From Lojkania enalia (lineage: Eukaryota; Ascomycota; Dothideomycetes; Pleosporales): a DNA stretch of 64,000 nt. A model generated the notes under the pieces. The model did not search any database and was not told the DNA's origin. It saw nothing but the letters and a program-made list of their open reading frames with translations. The DNA lies in the NCBI GenBank assembly GCA_010094045.1, contig ML986613.1, forward strand, positions 124,001 through 188,000, read 5' to 3'. Below, in pieces: positions 1 through 12,436 of this stretch. Position 1 is the first letter of the stretch. The number at the start of each line of letters is the position of its first letter. A program made the translations under genes and the position numbers.

Positions 1-2423
1 CGCCCGCATAAGGCTTGGATTTCTTATCTACATTGTGGGAATCGTATCAAAACGGACGATAGAGTTTGGCGTTAGTAGTTCTTTGGTCACTGTTTCTTAT
101 TTTGTGAAGATAGCTTGCACGCAAGCTAGTACTATACTCACGTCTTTGCCGGTACTTTGGCATATAGCATTGATAGGTAGCTCGATGAAAAGGTCTATGA
201 GATGTCGAATATGCACAGCATATCCAACGAAAATAGCTTAGCCACAATTTCCAAAGTTTTTCACGGGCTTGCTAGTGGGATGCAGCGATTGTGAACTTTC
301 ACGTTAGAGATAATTGGTATTCAATTCAGAGACTTTCTATTACTACCATCCTGATCATCGATGCGATCCGTGAATTTGTGACAATATATAGTTGTATTCT
401 CTGTAACTTAATCCTCTCATTTCAGGTTTTATATGCCGTTGTCGAAGAATGTTTGTATTCTAACTTATAGAACATTCGCGTTGCTAACGACAAGGTCGAT
501 CAAGACGAAATTTAGGTAGAATCCTTCCAGTTTCTTGCCGACTTCAGGACTCAGAGTAGACGCCATGGAGTCCATATCATCATTGTTGTGAATTCTCTAT
601 TCTAAACACGGTTAGGAAGAAAGTTGTCCATTTGTATTTAATCAGGTGCCCGATTAGGTAGGATTAAGATAGAAAGGATAACGAGACATTTCCGACATAG
701 GCAAACGCTGTAAGAGTACTTCGAAGCTGCGCGTCACTCCACTGCTCCTCACTTGTCAGACACCAATGCCTACAACCCAATATGGCATGTTCAGAAAGAC
801 TTACTACCATTCTTCAGCTCTTCGACCCTTCCCTAGGGATTTGCACCTCGAAACCAGGTTGCACATGCGCCGTACTTTGTCTCTTCAACTCAATTCATGG
901 CACAAAATCATTAGTCGTTGCATCAGCGATAAAGCAGCAGTACGCAATACCCTAAAGAGGCAAGTATCATCTATACCGCTCTACCAGCTATTTCTAACCA
1001 GAGCCCTATCAGACCCGGATGTTTCTACCCGAGACTAAGCCTAGCTTTTTCTTGGTCGAACGATGGTATCAACATCTAACCCTACTCTACCAGATAGTAG
1101 CGATGAAGCAGAGAAAGACGGTGTAGGCGGGCTTAGCATGCGGACGAAAGCGCTAAGGGATCTTTTGCCACGGTTGAAAAGACTGAGGGGATTGGGGGTT
1201 GAGATTTAATTTCCAAGTTTGGATTTCGAATGAAGATGAATCGTGGACTAGTCCGCCGGCTATGAGTGGGGATGATCTTGTAAGCCAGTCTTCTTTCACC
1301 GCTGGTTCCTTAGTACTATGAATGTGTGACTGATGTGGTTATAGAGGATCATGTTGTCTGTTCTCCCGGCCGATAGTTGAATCCGAGCGCTGCGTCCCTG
1401 GGGCCCGGCTGTGGAGGATTCATCTCAAGCGGTTCCGGATGATCTGCCTACGGTTCCGCAGAGCTTGGAGTATATTTGTTGGGATGATAAAACGAGATGT
1501 ACATATAAGACCAAACGAACAGGTGGGGAAACCAAAATTCTAGCTTGTGAGCCACCGAGGGAGGTCAGGGAAGGGACAAGGAAGGACTGGACACATCAAA
1601 GAATCTTGGATTATTGATATAAGAATAATTATGTCTGGGCTTGATGGAGTGGGTAGACAAAGGCCTACGTCTTTGCATACTTGGAGACAACTCCGTCTCA
1701 GACTCTACACTTATATAAACCCCACTTCAACAAGCGACCAAACACGTTAACGACATGCATCGTCATTCTAACACCAACACAATCTCCCCTGCGAACCAAC
1801 CAATCCCGTCTATACCCCACAATCCACCCATAACTCCCGAAAGCAAACTTGTCACAAGACACCGTACCCAGCTCGCGCCCCTCTCCACCTGAAACCCCTG
1901 AAACCCCCGAAACCTGCCCAGTCGGACCATCCACCATCCGACTCCGCTGCCGGTAGGCGATGCGGGGCGCGGCATTGCAGATTTGAAATCGGAGGGATCT
2001 GGAAGAGCTGGGGAAGGGACAAGGCAGGGGGTTTCGTATGTAAGTACTGTAGATGCGGGTTATTAGTTTTATGTGTATGTTAAGATTTCAAATTCGCATT
2101 TCCAATGCCCCCGCAAACAAAATCATGCACAGAGAAAAAAAAAAAGGCTCCATCAAATGCAAAAATTTAACTTGATTTGATTTAATCATATAAATCAATT
2201 CCTTCCAAAACGAGACAGAAAATGTACAAGAGCCGTAAAGTTACACATCCACATGGAGCGCTCCGCTCCCCACTAGCTCAATCCATTAGATATCGACAAG
2301 CCCCGCCTACACATCGGCCGTAATCGTACTTTTCCCATAGATGATGTCGCTCAGAGGATTGGGAATCAAATGCTTAACATGAACACAAAAGAAAAACCAT
2401 AGAGTAGTTCGGGTTTGGCGATG
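1..2423. other. gene-poor left edge, no confident gene
   Basis: No recognisable gene is visible. A 90-codon reading frame at 766-1038 (+) and a 47-codon frame starting at 1063 (+) have no domain I recognise and no convincing splice partners. From about 1550 to 2100 the composition is richer in C and G, and simple Pro/Thr-like reading frames arise by chance. The part next to 2424 probably holds the 3' UTR of the minus-strand membrane-protein gene. Confidence 0.5.
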
Positions 2424-4273
2424 CTACGACAGAACGTTCGGCTCCATTTTGCCGTTCAGGATCTCGGAAGGCACGAGGCTGCGCGTGCTGAATCTTACTT
2501 CTGTCCCGGGGTGCTGGCGGAAGATGGGTGCGGTTTCGACAGTGGCTTGCGTGTCGTGGCGTTCGTGTTTGATGTTCTTGCCCGGGAGACCCTTGGGGGT
2601 TTGCGGGGGTGGTGGTGTTACAGGGTTCGATGCTAGCGCTCGAGTTGGTGTGGGAGCTGTTGCGTTGCTAGATGAGCTTCCTGCTTCTCTTAAACCTGAG
2701 ACGTTGGGAGGTAGGGAGGGCACTTTGGGGATCTCGCGCTCATCGTCAGTGGAGTATGTTGTAGACTGTGTGAATCGGAATTGGTCGCGGAGTTTCTGCT
2801 CTTCTAGCCGGTTCGATTGCTGTTGGACCCAGGAGTCGACGGTTCGGAAGCGGGGAATGGAGGACCGTTGTGTCATATAGCTGTCGCGCATTACCGTGTG
2901 GCTGTTAGTGTCTCGGTTCGGGTCGTGAGGTGTCTGTGGTGCGTTCGAGTTCGTCCAACTGAATCTGCTTATCATTGGTCCTATGCCAGGTCGGCCGGTT
3001 TGGGATGGTCTGTTGTAGAGGAATTGCTTGAATGTCGGTGGCGGTGGAAGGGGCGATAGCGCTCGTTCCACGGGAGGTTCTGGGTATTGCAGTTCAGATG
3101 CTCCGGACAGTGACCGGGTATTGCGGGTTGAGGCGCTTTGTCGCTGGTTCTGCAGAGGAAGAACTGGCGACGAGGGGGTCTCGCTAGTGTTACGACGGTG
3201 AGAATTATTTCGCCTAGGTGAGTCAAGCAAGAAGCTTTGTCCCAGGGTTCCAGGCGATACACTCCGTTCAGTGCGGTTAAGGCTGGATCGTTGTCAGCAT
3301 ATGCTATGATCATAGCAAATTATAGTAATGACATCGGGAAGTCTCAAGGAAATTTCCAAGGCTGAATTATCCGTATCATCATGCGACTCACGCATAATAA
3401 AACGAAACATTCAAATTTAATCTGAGGACACAAGTTGTATGTCATGTGCGGGATGGTATACAATCGGTAGATCAGTGACTGGAAAAGGCGTACATACCTT
3501 GGGTTGCGCTGAGGAGCCACCAATGGCCGCTGTGAAGAAAACGAGCCCGATCGAGCTACCACCGGTTCTGGGGCAGTGACCGAGTCGTTCCTCATTGATC
3601 CGTAGTCCGCGTTCTGTGAGGGCTTGTCCCAGGTTGCTCTCTTCGGCGGCGGCGGCGGCGGTCCTCGACGAGTGACTTGATATCTTCCCTGCTTAACAGC
3701 CTCCGCAAATGTCAAGCCTCGTTTCCGCATTGTGTGAATACCAAGAATAACCATGACAATGATGATCGTTGCGCCTATCCGCTGTCAGCTCACATGTTCT
3801 CTTCATTTCCGGGAGTCCATAGTTACCAATTGATCCAGCAGCGATGAGCAAATGTTCAGTGGTTTGGGAAATGCCTCCCTTAGGTCCATGAGGTGGTGGC
3901 CTCTGGGGATCTGGTGAGCCTGGGACGAGAAATGTTTCCGTTGGGTTATTTGCTGAAAGCGCCGATTCAGTCACTTGTGATGGTGGTAGAGTCATAGTAA
4001 CAGAGACCTAAACTTATATTAGTCTTCTCTAGATGCTCTCCCTTGCCTTGTGATCCTTACCTGCGGTGTGCCAGAAGCAGGGTCGAAGTCGTCATCACCA
4101 TCGTTGTCATCGTATCTTCGCTCATTCCCGACTTGAAGCAAACGCGGCATGGCTTCCAGAGGTTCGACACGTCTTCCGAGGTTGTCAAAATCCTGTGCAC
4201 CATTCGAGCCGGTGGTTCGCACCACCACGTAGTCCACCCGATCGTCCCTTCCATGAAGCCGTGCTACAGGCAT
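2424..4273 (-). CDS. single-pass membrane protein with proline-rich cytosolic tail (function unknown)
   Basis: Four exons read on the minus strand: 4273-4061, 4007-3827, 3774-3498 and 3282-2424. Together they give 509 codons plus stop. All three introns have GT-AG ends (GTAAGG, GTAACT, GTATGT) and the phases match. One hydrophobic helix lies at about residues 124-145 and is built across the second intron, followed by basic residues (MRKRG), as in a type I membrane anchor. The stretch before the helix is acidic and then Pro/Thr-rich. After it come a run of six prolines (a GGC repeat at 3646-3661 on the + strand) and a long Ser/Pro/Arg-rich, probably disordered tail. I do not recognise the family. 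The ATG at 4273 may not be the true start, because an exon encoding a signal peptide lies just upstream (4581-4345). A membrane receptor- or adaptor-like role is only a guess from architecture. Confidence 0.7.
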
Positions 4274-4344
4274 CTTGGCTGGTGCGGTGGTAGGACGGTC
4301 GGATGCGAGAGACCCCTCTCAAGCTTCCAGCAGCTCAATGGCAT

Positions 4345-4581
4345 TCAAATAACAACATCTGAAAGCTCCAACAGTGAATGATGGCGGGATCGAATTAAGT
4401 CAATTGTCCCAAGCCTGCTAGGACCTCTGCCAGAGAGAATGAATGGAAGGGGAAGTTGGTGATGAACGAGAGAATAGAATATTAGAAATGAGCAGCCCGG
4501 CTGCGGAACGAAGGACAGAAAGCAGGTCAGCAGCAGTGCAGCCAGCAGGAGCCTGGGCGAAGTCTTGGGATTACATGGCAA
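4345..4581 (-). other. candidate upstream signal-peptide exon of the membrane protein
   Basis: A minus-strand frame opens with ATG at 4581. It encodes a short basic N-terminus followed by a strongly hydrophobic run (LLLAALLLTCFLSFV) and a Pro/Gly/Cys turn, typical of a secretory signal peptide. The membrane-protein frame downstream stays open above its ATG at 4273 as far as a stop near 4320, and a CTTGAG acceptor sits there in a usable phase. Splicing this exon on would supply the otherwise missing signal peptide. I could not settle on one donor, so the join is inference. Confidence 0.35.
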
Positions 4582-6071
4582 TGCGACAGGACAGAGGGCA
4601 GCATATGAAGAAGTGCATGAACCACGCTAATAGTGAGTCGATTCTGGTCCCATGTCAGTTTGAGGGGAGGGGCGTGGACTGGACACGGTACTAGGGCACA
4701 AAAGGGGTAATTAGCACAGCTTATGGGGCGTAAGTAGCCGCGCAGGGCAAGAAATAGAAGTTTAATTGCGCACAAAATGACTGCATCTGGATGAGACGCG
4801 CTGGCGGGGCACTCTAGCATGCAGAGTGTCGTGAGAGGACGCGCGAAGATTGGAACGGCCCCTGAAAGGCTGTCTTGGAGCCGTCTCAGACCCGAAGTGC
4901 TCGCGTTTCATGTCCCGCTTGCGGCAAGGCTACCCAGCGCGAAAGGCTGATCAAACGCCACAGGGGTGCAATATGAGACTCTATGATTGGACCCGTAAAA
5001 GACCACATCGTTCGTCGCGAACTATTTGTTGATGTTGATGCGGTCCTTCGTTGTTGTCTACGGGCGCTTCTCGACTGCAACACAACACACCACAACACGA
5101 CAACACTATTATCGAACGCCCCGACTCATTCATTATTTGGCCCGCAATTCAACTAGCTTGATACTGAACCTACTGTACGTAGCCCCTACAGAAGCCTTGG
5201 GCTCAACAGTAATGTTCGTTACCGGAAGAATTTCTTTGAAGCCAACATTATCGTGCCGGGCAAGCACGAGCGGCGGTGGGAATAGGCCACAGGCGCCAGA
5301 TACGCTGCTGCGCCGCGTTATTTTTTGCTTGCCCAGGGCTATTCACGGACGCTGTCTTGGTAGCCGCCACATTTCGTAGCTCCATCGGCCTGGCCGGAAT
5401 TTATCAGCATTCGCATCCGGACGTCTGTTGGCCGTTGCCCAGTGGTCTGCCCAGCGCTTTTGTGAGTAGTAGACGTGGAAGAAAGGAGCACAAGAAGTTT
5501 CGTTCAGCGGGCCCCCAGATTAGACTGGAACGTGATGGTTCCTGAGCCACCTGAAGGCTCGGAAAGCTTATGTATCCTCGTGACTCTGGGGGGCAATCCT
5601 AACAGGACCGAGCTGATCAGCCTCGCCTCGCAACCGCATGCTGCAATGGCCCTTGTGGTGTATGTTGACAGAAGAGAAGCAAGAAGAGGAAGTACGTCAC
5701 CCGCTCCTGAGCAGAATCGAAAAATCGAGGTCTCCAAAGACCAAAATTGGGCCTCGCATGCGTCGTGGGTGAATTCTGTGGTTGGGGCTGAGTACAGCCC
5801 GAAGACTCGTCCAAATGCTCCGCCTCATAATTAGGGTGTCTGTCATCCGTTCGGATACGCGTGCCGGGTAGTATAAAGCAACGTAGATGCTCCTGCCATC
5901 CACCTGTCTTTCGCCTCCGTAATAAGCCCTAAGTCGCTTGAATAATTGGTATTCTGGGTACACTCCATCCTTCCAAGCCAAAGTCACCTTGCCCCGTGCC
6001 CCTCCATTGACCCCTCACCTCCGGGAAACTTCCAAGCATCCTCGCCACATCCTTCCAACAACACCGCCACC
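4582..6071. other. intergenic region and promoter of the glycine-zipper gene
   Basis: Several overlapping frames occur here on both strands, none with recognisable domains. A TATAAA word lies at 5872-5877, 195 bp before the ATG at 6072. The sequence just before that ATG (CCGCCACC) is a good fungal start context. The area probably contains two divergent promoters. Confidence 0.45.
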
Positions 6072-6758
6072 ATGTCCGATCCATACAATCAATACAACAA
6101 CCAACAATACCCCCAGCAGTATCCTCCGAATAATTACGGATCATCCGCGCCTCCGCAGGGTTACGATCAGGGGGGTTATAGTCAATACCCACCGCCAGCT
6201 CAGTACGGCGGGTATCCCGCACCACCGCAGCAACCTGGATCGGGCCAAAGCTACTACGGCGACCAAAATCAGCAATACAACCAACAATACGGCCCTCCTG
6301 CGCAAGGTGGTTTCGAGCATGGCCAAGGCCAGCCTCCCTACGGCGGCTATCAACAGCAGGATCAAGGGTATGGCAGTCATACGCAACACTTGTTTCAAAA
6401 CATTACTGACGTTTGAATTTATAGCCAATATGGACAATATCCCGCGGCACCTCCCGCGAACCAATTTCCCCAGCAAGGCCCCTACCCGTCCGATCAGTAC
6501 CCACCAGGTCAGCAGGGTTACGGTCAACCAGGTTACGGCCAGCCAGGGCAGCAAAACCATGGACCCACGGACCCAAACGCCCAGCAAGAGGGTGAACGAG
6601 GTCTAATGGGCGCTTTGGGTGGAGGTGCTGCAGGCTACTTCGCCGGTAATAAACTGGGAGGCCATAATGTCATTGGTGCCATTGCCGGAGCAGTCCTCGG
6701 AAGTAAGCTAGAGGACAAGCACAAGGGCAAGAAGCATGGCAACGGAGGGTATTATTAA
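6072..6758 (+). CDS. proline/tyrosine/glutamine-rich protein with C-terminal glycine-zipper (17-kDa antigen-like) domain
   Basis: Two exons, 6072-6367 and 6425-6758, joined over a 57-nt intron (GTATGG...TTATAG), give 209 residues. The first 150 residues are low-complexity Pro-Gln-Tyr-Gly sequence with repeated QYP, GYG and NQQY words. The last 55 residues hold a glycine-rich helical hairpin (LMGALGGGAAGYFAGNKLGG, then IGAIAGAVLGSKLED) and a Lys/His-rich end. This matches the glycine-zipper 2TM / Rickettsia 17-kDa surface antigen type of domain found in many short ascomycete proteins. Its biochemical role in fungi is not established. Membrane association or self-assembly through the zipper is plausible, and the N-terminus looks phase-separation prone. 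Confidence 0.85.
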
Positions 6759-8496
6759 TGGCTTTCACCTTCAATGCTATTGCGGCGTTCCGGTTCTTTC
6801 AATTACACACAGTGCATTGGTTGAGTACTTGATTGTACGGTAGAGGCTAAGCTTTGATATTGCTTAGAAAGCGATATCTGCAATGATAATGACAATTTAA
6901 ATCGACTGAAACCTAGCTATGAACGTATCCTGTATCTTATCCAATAGATCGTGATTCCAAGGGTATTTTCTCAATTGAACCATCATTTACGTATGTCCGG
7001 GCAAGCACCTAATTAATGAACGTTGGCTCGGTATCAAAACAACTTTCTCGTTCGTCATGCCTTATGGCAGGGCAAATTCAAGGACGAAGCGCCCAATAGC
7101 CTGTTTTACCAACCACGCAGGAACGCAATACGAGAACACACTTCAGGTCATATACTCCAATAAACTTCTGGCCTATATCTTCAATTGAGCCTTAAGGGAA
7201 ACGATCTTCCTAGCATCCACACCAAAGTACCAGCTAAGACAACGCCAATAACTCCATGTATTCCAACAGCATGCTCAATTCATCCTAGTAATCCTATTCA
7301 GTCCCCTAAATCCACTTCATTAAACAATCCTGCAACCAAACAAAGTCCGACCACATCAACACGACTACGTGGCCCCAAACGTCGTAGCTAAGCTTTCCAT
7401 TGCCGAAAAGACCACTTCGTTATTTCGAGACCTAGCCACGATGGATAAAAGCTCGTGATTGGACTACAAGTCAAAACGCGGAGCTTCATACGCAACGCGT
7501 TTCGAGTGGCGCAGTCAGTCGGCTGAGGCTAACGCGAGGCGGCCCGATCACGGCGTTCGGCCGTCTCAACCTTACGGCCAGAAAATCAGGGCAAATTGAC
7601 CCTGACGCGGGATGGAGACACGTGTTTGGCGGTTCGGGTACTGAGGATTGAGGGAGTTGTTTGGTGAGGCTTCGGTGGGACCTGGGACACGCAGTCGTCG
7701 TACGTCAACGAGAAACATTGCGCCGTCATCAAACACCCGATACGCTCCTGTTAATTAACAGTTCGAGCGGATAACATATCACCCCAGTTGAGCAAATTTA
7801 CAAACTACTCGTTTTTCAACTGAGAACCTTGTACGCTCCTCGATGTCTAAAGCCTAGACTCTTTTACTAATGTATTCCTCAAACACCATCGCAAATAGCC
7901 TATCCAGACTTCTCCTGATTAATTTTAGAATTTGGATGAAGAGCTAGATCCATTCCGAGCGTAGATTTCTTTAAGAGATCCCAGGTAACTTGAATGATAC
8001 TAATCGAACATAACACTGCGGCGTTTAGTAGTAGCCGAGACACCCCATCATTTTTCGTACCTGGCTAGCCTTGATGCCTACTTACGTCTACGTTTATATC
8101 TTCCAATTTCGAAAAATTGACCTTGATAATCGATTTTTATAATAATTAGGCTTTAACTTTACGCCCTGAAGTAGGCAAAATGCCGTAAAGTCTATTAGAT
8201 TATCAATGTACATTTCCTTTTCATCACGACTAGTTTATTTCGCAGGGAGAGTATCTCGTCAACCCCAATTTCATAATAAAGCTTGTCTTTGCATCACTTC
8301 TTCTAGCCTTCGTCATCATTTTCGCTCAAATCAATCAGCGCTAATGCCAATGGTATATGCAATGCGAACAACCCAAACGTCTATATCCATACATCCCGGC
8401 CTAATTTTCCCCAGAGAAGTTGGAAACCATAATATGTTTGATGCCAAATAAACAGACCTAACACGAGAACGTACAATCCATTCGCCGATTCTGCTA
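6759..8496. other. AT-rich gene-free stretch
   Basis: After the 3' UTR of the glycine-zipper gene the sequence becomes AT-rich with many stops in all frames. The longest frame (7185-7391) is repetitive Pro/Thr/Ser sequence without a recognisable domain. I see no RNA gene or intact element. It looks like decayed DNA. Confidence 0.5.
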
Positions 8497-9039
8497 TTAA
8501 TTAATAACATACTCTTCATGCATGTCAATAGGAAAACATACCCTAGAACCCTTCCCACAACTCAAACTCCCCATATCCCACTCCTCCACACTACAATGCG
8601 TTCCCCGCATCGCAGTATCATCCGACGTCCAATACAGCCTCCCATATCTAAATTCTAGAATTCCTTCATTCCTTTTCTCTCCCCGAGACTCTCGGACTCG
8701 AATACTCATCGTAGTATCCTTTCCCCATTGCTGCGCTTGCACGTCTAGATTCTGCACATTTAACGGCTGCACGGCATCTGGGATTCTGATCTTCCAGGGC
8801 TGCGATAAGCTGACCATGCTGTTGTGTTCGTTTGCAGGGTGCTGGTCACGGATGTCGATTATCACGTTGCCATTTTCGTCATAGATGGCGGGTATGTTGA
8901 AGAAATTCAGAGAGCTGTTGGAAATAGGTGCGCATATTTGTTTCTGATGGCCTTGAAATGTGCATTGGCGGATATGTGCAGGCTGCGCGTATGCCGCCGA
9001 AATGAGTAGTGGAAGAAGTGCGAGGTGGGTTTTCGTCAT
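8497..9039 (-). CDS. predicted small secreted protein, unknown function
   Basis: A single-exon frame of 180 codons. I chose the ATG at 9039 rather than the earlier in-frame start at 9111, because 9039 places a clean signal peptide (MTKTHLALLPLLISAAYAQ) at the N-terminus. The mature part has four cysteines (in QCTFQ, QICAP, THCSVE and LSCGK) and a fifth in VCFP. It also has an NSS glycosylation sequon and no transmembrane helix or GPI signal. I recognise no domain. Size, cysteines, secretion and position next to an AA9 enzyme in a gene-poor AT-rich area make it effector-like, but that is inference only. Confidence 0.65.
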   Translation of the reverse strand: MTKTHLALLPLLISAAYAQPAHIRQCTFQGHQKQICAPISNSSLNFFNIPAIYDENGNVIIDIRDQHPANEHNSMVSLSQPWKIRIPDAVQPLNVQNLDVQAQQWGKDTTMSIRVRESRGEKRNEGILEFRYGRLYWTSDDTAMRGTHCSVEEWDMGSLSCGKGSRVCFPIDMHEEYVIN

Positions 9040-9613
9040 TATGGAATGCCTGAGCGCTGCGTCAACGCGAATATTTCCCCGGAGGATTTCGTGAGCCTTT
9101 TTAATTGTCAATCGTACAAGCTGTTATTGTACTGCGGCCAAAGGATTTCCAGTTCGTCGTTTCAAACTCTGGTTTGTGGTGCTTCGCCTCGTAAGACGGA
9201 TGCCAATCCTTGTTGCGTGAAGCAGCGCGACATGTGTTATGTACCGAGACGATCATTGATCGTAAAGAAAAAGCAGGAGTCGCCATCGCAGTTGGACGGC
9301 CTTTGCACATTCTTCTAGTCCAAATGGCTTTCAGTTGGTAGGGTTTGTAACAGTTACTATTAACCCCCGACTGTGAACCATGGATTAAACGTAAGCCCTA
9401 AATCAGAGCAGGCCAATAGCGTCATACATTTTATATCCTTCAAGATAGTGATGAGCTTCAGCGAAAATCAATCTCAATTGGTTTTAAATGCGATGCAAGT
9501 TTGGTATTGATGTTTACATAGTGATCTGATATGGACAAGATGCCAATGCAAAATTACATGTAGGAATATGTCGCTTCAAGGAGAGCCATTCTATCCGATG
9601 ATGCGCAGTTGAT
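9040..9613. other. intergenic spacer between the small secreted protein and the AA9 gene
   Basis: This holds the promoter of the minus-strand secreted-protein gene and the 3' UTR of the AA9 gene. The frames present are short and featureless. No RNA gene or repeat is visible. Confidence 0.5.
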
Positions 9614-10443
9614 CTAGCCAGTCCAGACGGCAGGACCCGGGCACGTGTAAGTAGTAGCCTTGCTGCCGTAAGTGTCGACCATGATACCAGGGTCACTCTG
9701 TGGAGCGTAACCAGGAATGGTGGCAAGGTAGTTTCCACTAGGCTGGGCACTGCCTGATCCAGTAACAACAATTTGTGCGCATTCGGCATAAAATTGTGGG
9801 GTATTTGCCTGATGCAAAGCAAGGAGCTCATGGCGGATGAGGTAGTTTCCTGGCGCAAGGCTGCTTGGGATGGTACTCTCCCTGTTTTGCATTAGACATG
9901 GCCTTACGAGGCTTGTCTAGAACGGTGGTCTACTCACCAGTACAGGTTCTTGTAGACTTTAGCGGTACCCCAGTTGTTTCCGGAAAGAGGAGGCGCGGTC
10001 ATGCCTTCTTGATCGATCTTGAACCATTTCTTGCCAGACCCATCGCAAGATTTAAAGTCACCGGCACACTTATACATCCAGACCATAACTGGGCCTTGCT
10101 GATGAGTCCATTGCTTCCAAATGGCTCTGACTTTTCCGCCGGCGGGGATAGGCGCGCTCAGGTCAGCCGAGGTGCCGCCATTACACATGACCTTCCTGTC
10201 AGTAACGGTCATCGTGGGGTTGTAGTCAGGCCATTGACGCTGGATGGTCTTCGGCGAGGTGGCAGGGGCGAAGCCTTCATAGCTGATCGCTAGTCAGTAA
10301 CATTTCTCAGAGACATTGAAGTGTGGAAGAAGAGCTCACCCGGGGTATGTCTTTCCGTCAATAACATAGCTGGTCACAGCACCGTGAGCGGCCGCTTGGC
10401 CGACCAAAAGCGCAGCAGCAGTGAATGCACTCGAGAAAAGCAT
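9614..10443 (-). CDS. AA9 lytic polysaccharide monooxygenase
   Basis: Three exons, 10443-10340, 10282-9938 and 9881-9614, encode 238 residues. This copper enzyme oxidatively cleaves cellulose or related glucans outside the cell. A 19-residue signal peptide ends in GQAAA, so the mature chain starts with His20-Gly, as the AA9 copper histidine brace requires. The second copper ligand is His95 in WTHQQGP. The axial and second-sphere set His167, Gln179 and Tyr181 (RHELLALHQ...PQFYAEC) is present, and Cys68/Cys184 can form the usual disulphide. The chain is catalytic module only, with no CBM1 at the C-terminus. A TATAAA word lies on the minus strand at 10510-10515, 67 bp before the ATG. All key residues are intact, so the gene should be functional. 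Confidence 0.95.
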
Positions 10444-12436
10444 ATTGACAAAAGATCTTGAATTGGAAAGACTTGCAAGCAAACAAAACAACTCAGACAC
10501 CCTACCTGTTTTATACTGCTAGCCATTTTGCAATTCCCGCCTTGCTTTACCAAATGCCTTATTCTACTAATGCTCACCCACAATATCAATCGCCACCACT
10601 TCCAGACTATGCAGCCATTCATCTCTCTGCAATGAGCCGCAATTTGGCTTCCCCAGATAAACGCGATAGTAATCGGAGATTAAAAAGCTGTATACGAGTA
10701 TTGCGATTCCGGCCCGACGTTGCCTGATTGGCGATGTATATCAAAAACGCCCATAAGCGAGAGGCCCATGTCGGCTCTTGCGATGCCGAACGTTTTAAGT
10801 GTATATTTTCAAGCTTTGCGGTACCCCGGATGTTTAATATAGACGATATGGGGTATCCTGCGGCATGACCGAATGATCAAATATTGGTGGGAGGGTTGGC
10901 TAAGCAGAGGATTCTGGAAGAGCTTACGAGCTCTGATTTGGAACACCGTCGGCCCGGTTCGTCGAGAGTGGGTCCTTGGGTCGCGACGGCTATGGCGTCG
11001 ATGCGAACGTGGTGGAGATGAAACGGCTCTGGTACATAGGAAAATACTGGGATTGGGGATGCGATGCCTCTTGCGAAACGGAGGGGTAACAAACTTGGAA
11101 TTCGTCGCCACCATGATCGGATATACGGTTGGCTGAAATGGTTTCTTGGTGCTACTCTGTGACTCAATGCCAGGAGATACGAAGGTTTGATGAGAGATCT
11201 CGATCGTTAATACTGTAAGTTTCAAGATGTATTTACCTACTCCAGCGGTACCTAGGCTAGAGAAGGACTAGCCTTGGCTGGCAGTCTTGCAGAACCTTCC
11301 TCGAGGAGTGCAACGCCAACCTCTTCTTTAAGCGATTTCATCTTCTATGTAGTAGAATGTGTCTTTTGCCGATGTCAAGGACTTGCTCAAGGTCGTAAGC
11401 GAAATACAGCAGGCCCTAAAAATCCCATTTAACAGTAAGCCAACTCTAGTCTACCCAAATTCTCCTATGGAAAGGGTATTCTGTACGTGCAGTTCCGCAA
11501 AGTCGGGTCTAGGGAACGAAAGGATTGTTCGAGGTTGGAAATGTACCGCCTGCCAGGATCAGGGTGACGAGTGATTTCATAGGAAGCATGCGACGAAATT
11601 CTATTGAGTCCCCAAACACAAACGAAAAGAAGAATCATTTTGAGTTCTCAAGACTGTAGTACGCGGTCTAGCCTGTCTCCTTGTTTTTCTTTGCCAATTT
11701 TGCATTCTTGGCTTTGTCATATGTTCTATTTCTGTATTCGCTCGCTTGTTAGCTACTGTGCCACATTTGGTGATCCTATGCCACATTCTGGTTCCTGTTA
11801 CCATCTCACGAAATAGAATTCCGCTGTGCCTTTTCTTAGCTCACGTTATACAAACAGGCGGCAAAGCTAAGGTCAGAGCACTTAAGAACTTTATTTTTCC
11901 GATTTGTCTGCGCTCTACCAATGATGGAGCTTGGGATAACTGCTGGCGCCCGGACATTCCAAATGCGAGGCTGTGCTCAGCCTCCAGCACCACAAGAAGC
12001 GCTGGTGGGTGTGACATTGCGGCGGGTTTCTTTTCTTTCGCTTCTCAATCAGCGAGTATGAAACTTCGAGAACGAATCACTGCCCTCACTCTTTCCTTTT
12101 CCGGTTGCCAGTTCTCAGCCTTAACACACTGTCCGGGCGTTTGTGGCTGCTCACCCTTATCTGCCAACATCTTACTACCGGATTAGCGACCATCCGTGAG
12201 GCTCATCATGGCAGCAAGAGTCGGTACGAAAATAATTCTAGCTTATCAATATGTTCACGGAGCAATTTGCTTCCCCTGACCAAAAACTGTGCCTCTTTGT
12301 AAGATATACAAATACTTCGTCTATCCTCGGTATACTAAATCATACGCAACCAAGAGACCATCAACACCAGCAATTGCAATAGAATATTTTCTGCAGTCAC
12401 TACAGCCTAATTCTCTAATACACATTCGTTGACACC
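10444..12436. other. long intergenic region with promoters of AA9 and cupredoxin genes
   Basis: No gene is recognised. Frames at 10809-11225 (-) and 10873-11136 (+) lie on opposite strands of one segment and at most one could be real. A 71-codon frame at 11359-11574 (+) contains CTCSS and CTACQD cysteine pairs but no known domain. A GGCTAA word (core of the XlnR xylanase/cellulase activator site) is at 10898-10903, 455 bp upstream of the AA9 ATG. Confidence 0.4.

Noticed and set aside
10809..11225. Arg/Pro/His-rich minus frame and its opposite + frame
   Set aside because: The two frames mirror each other on both strands and neither shows a domain or splice context.
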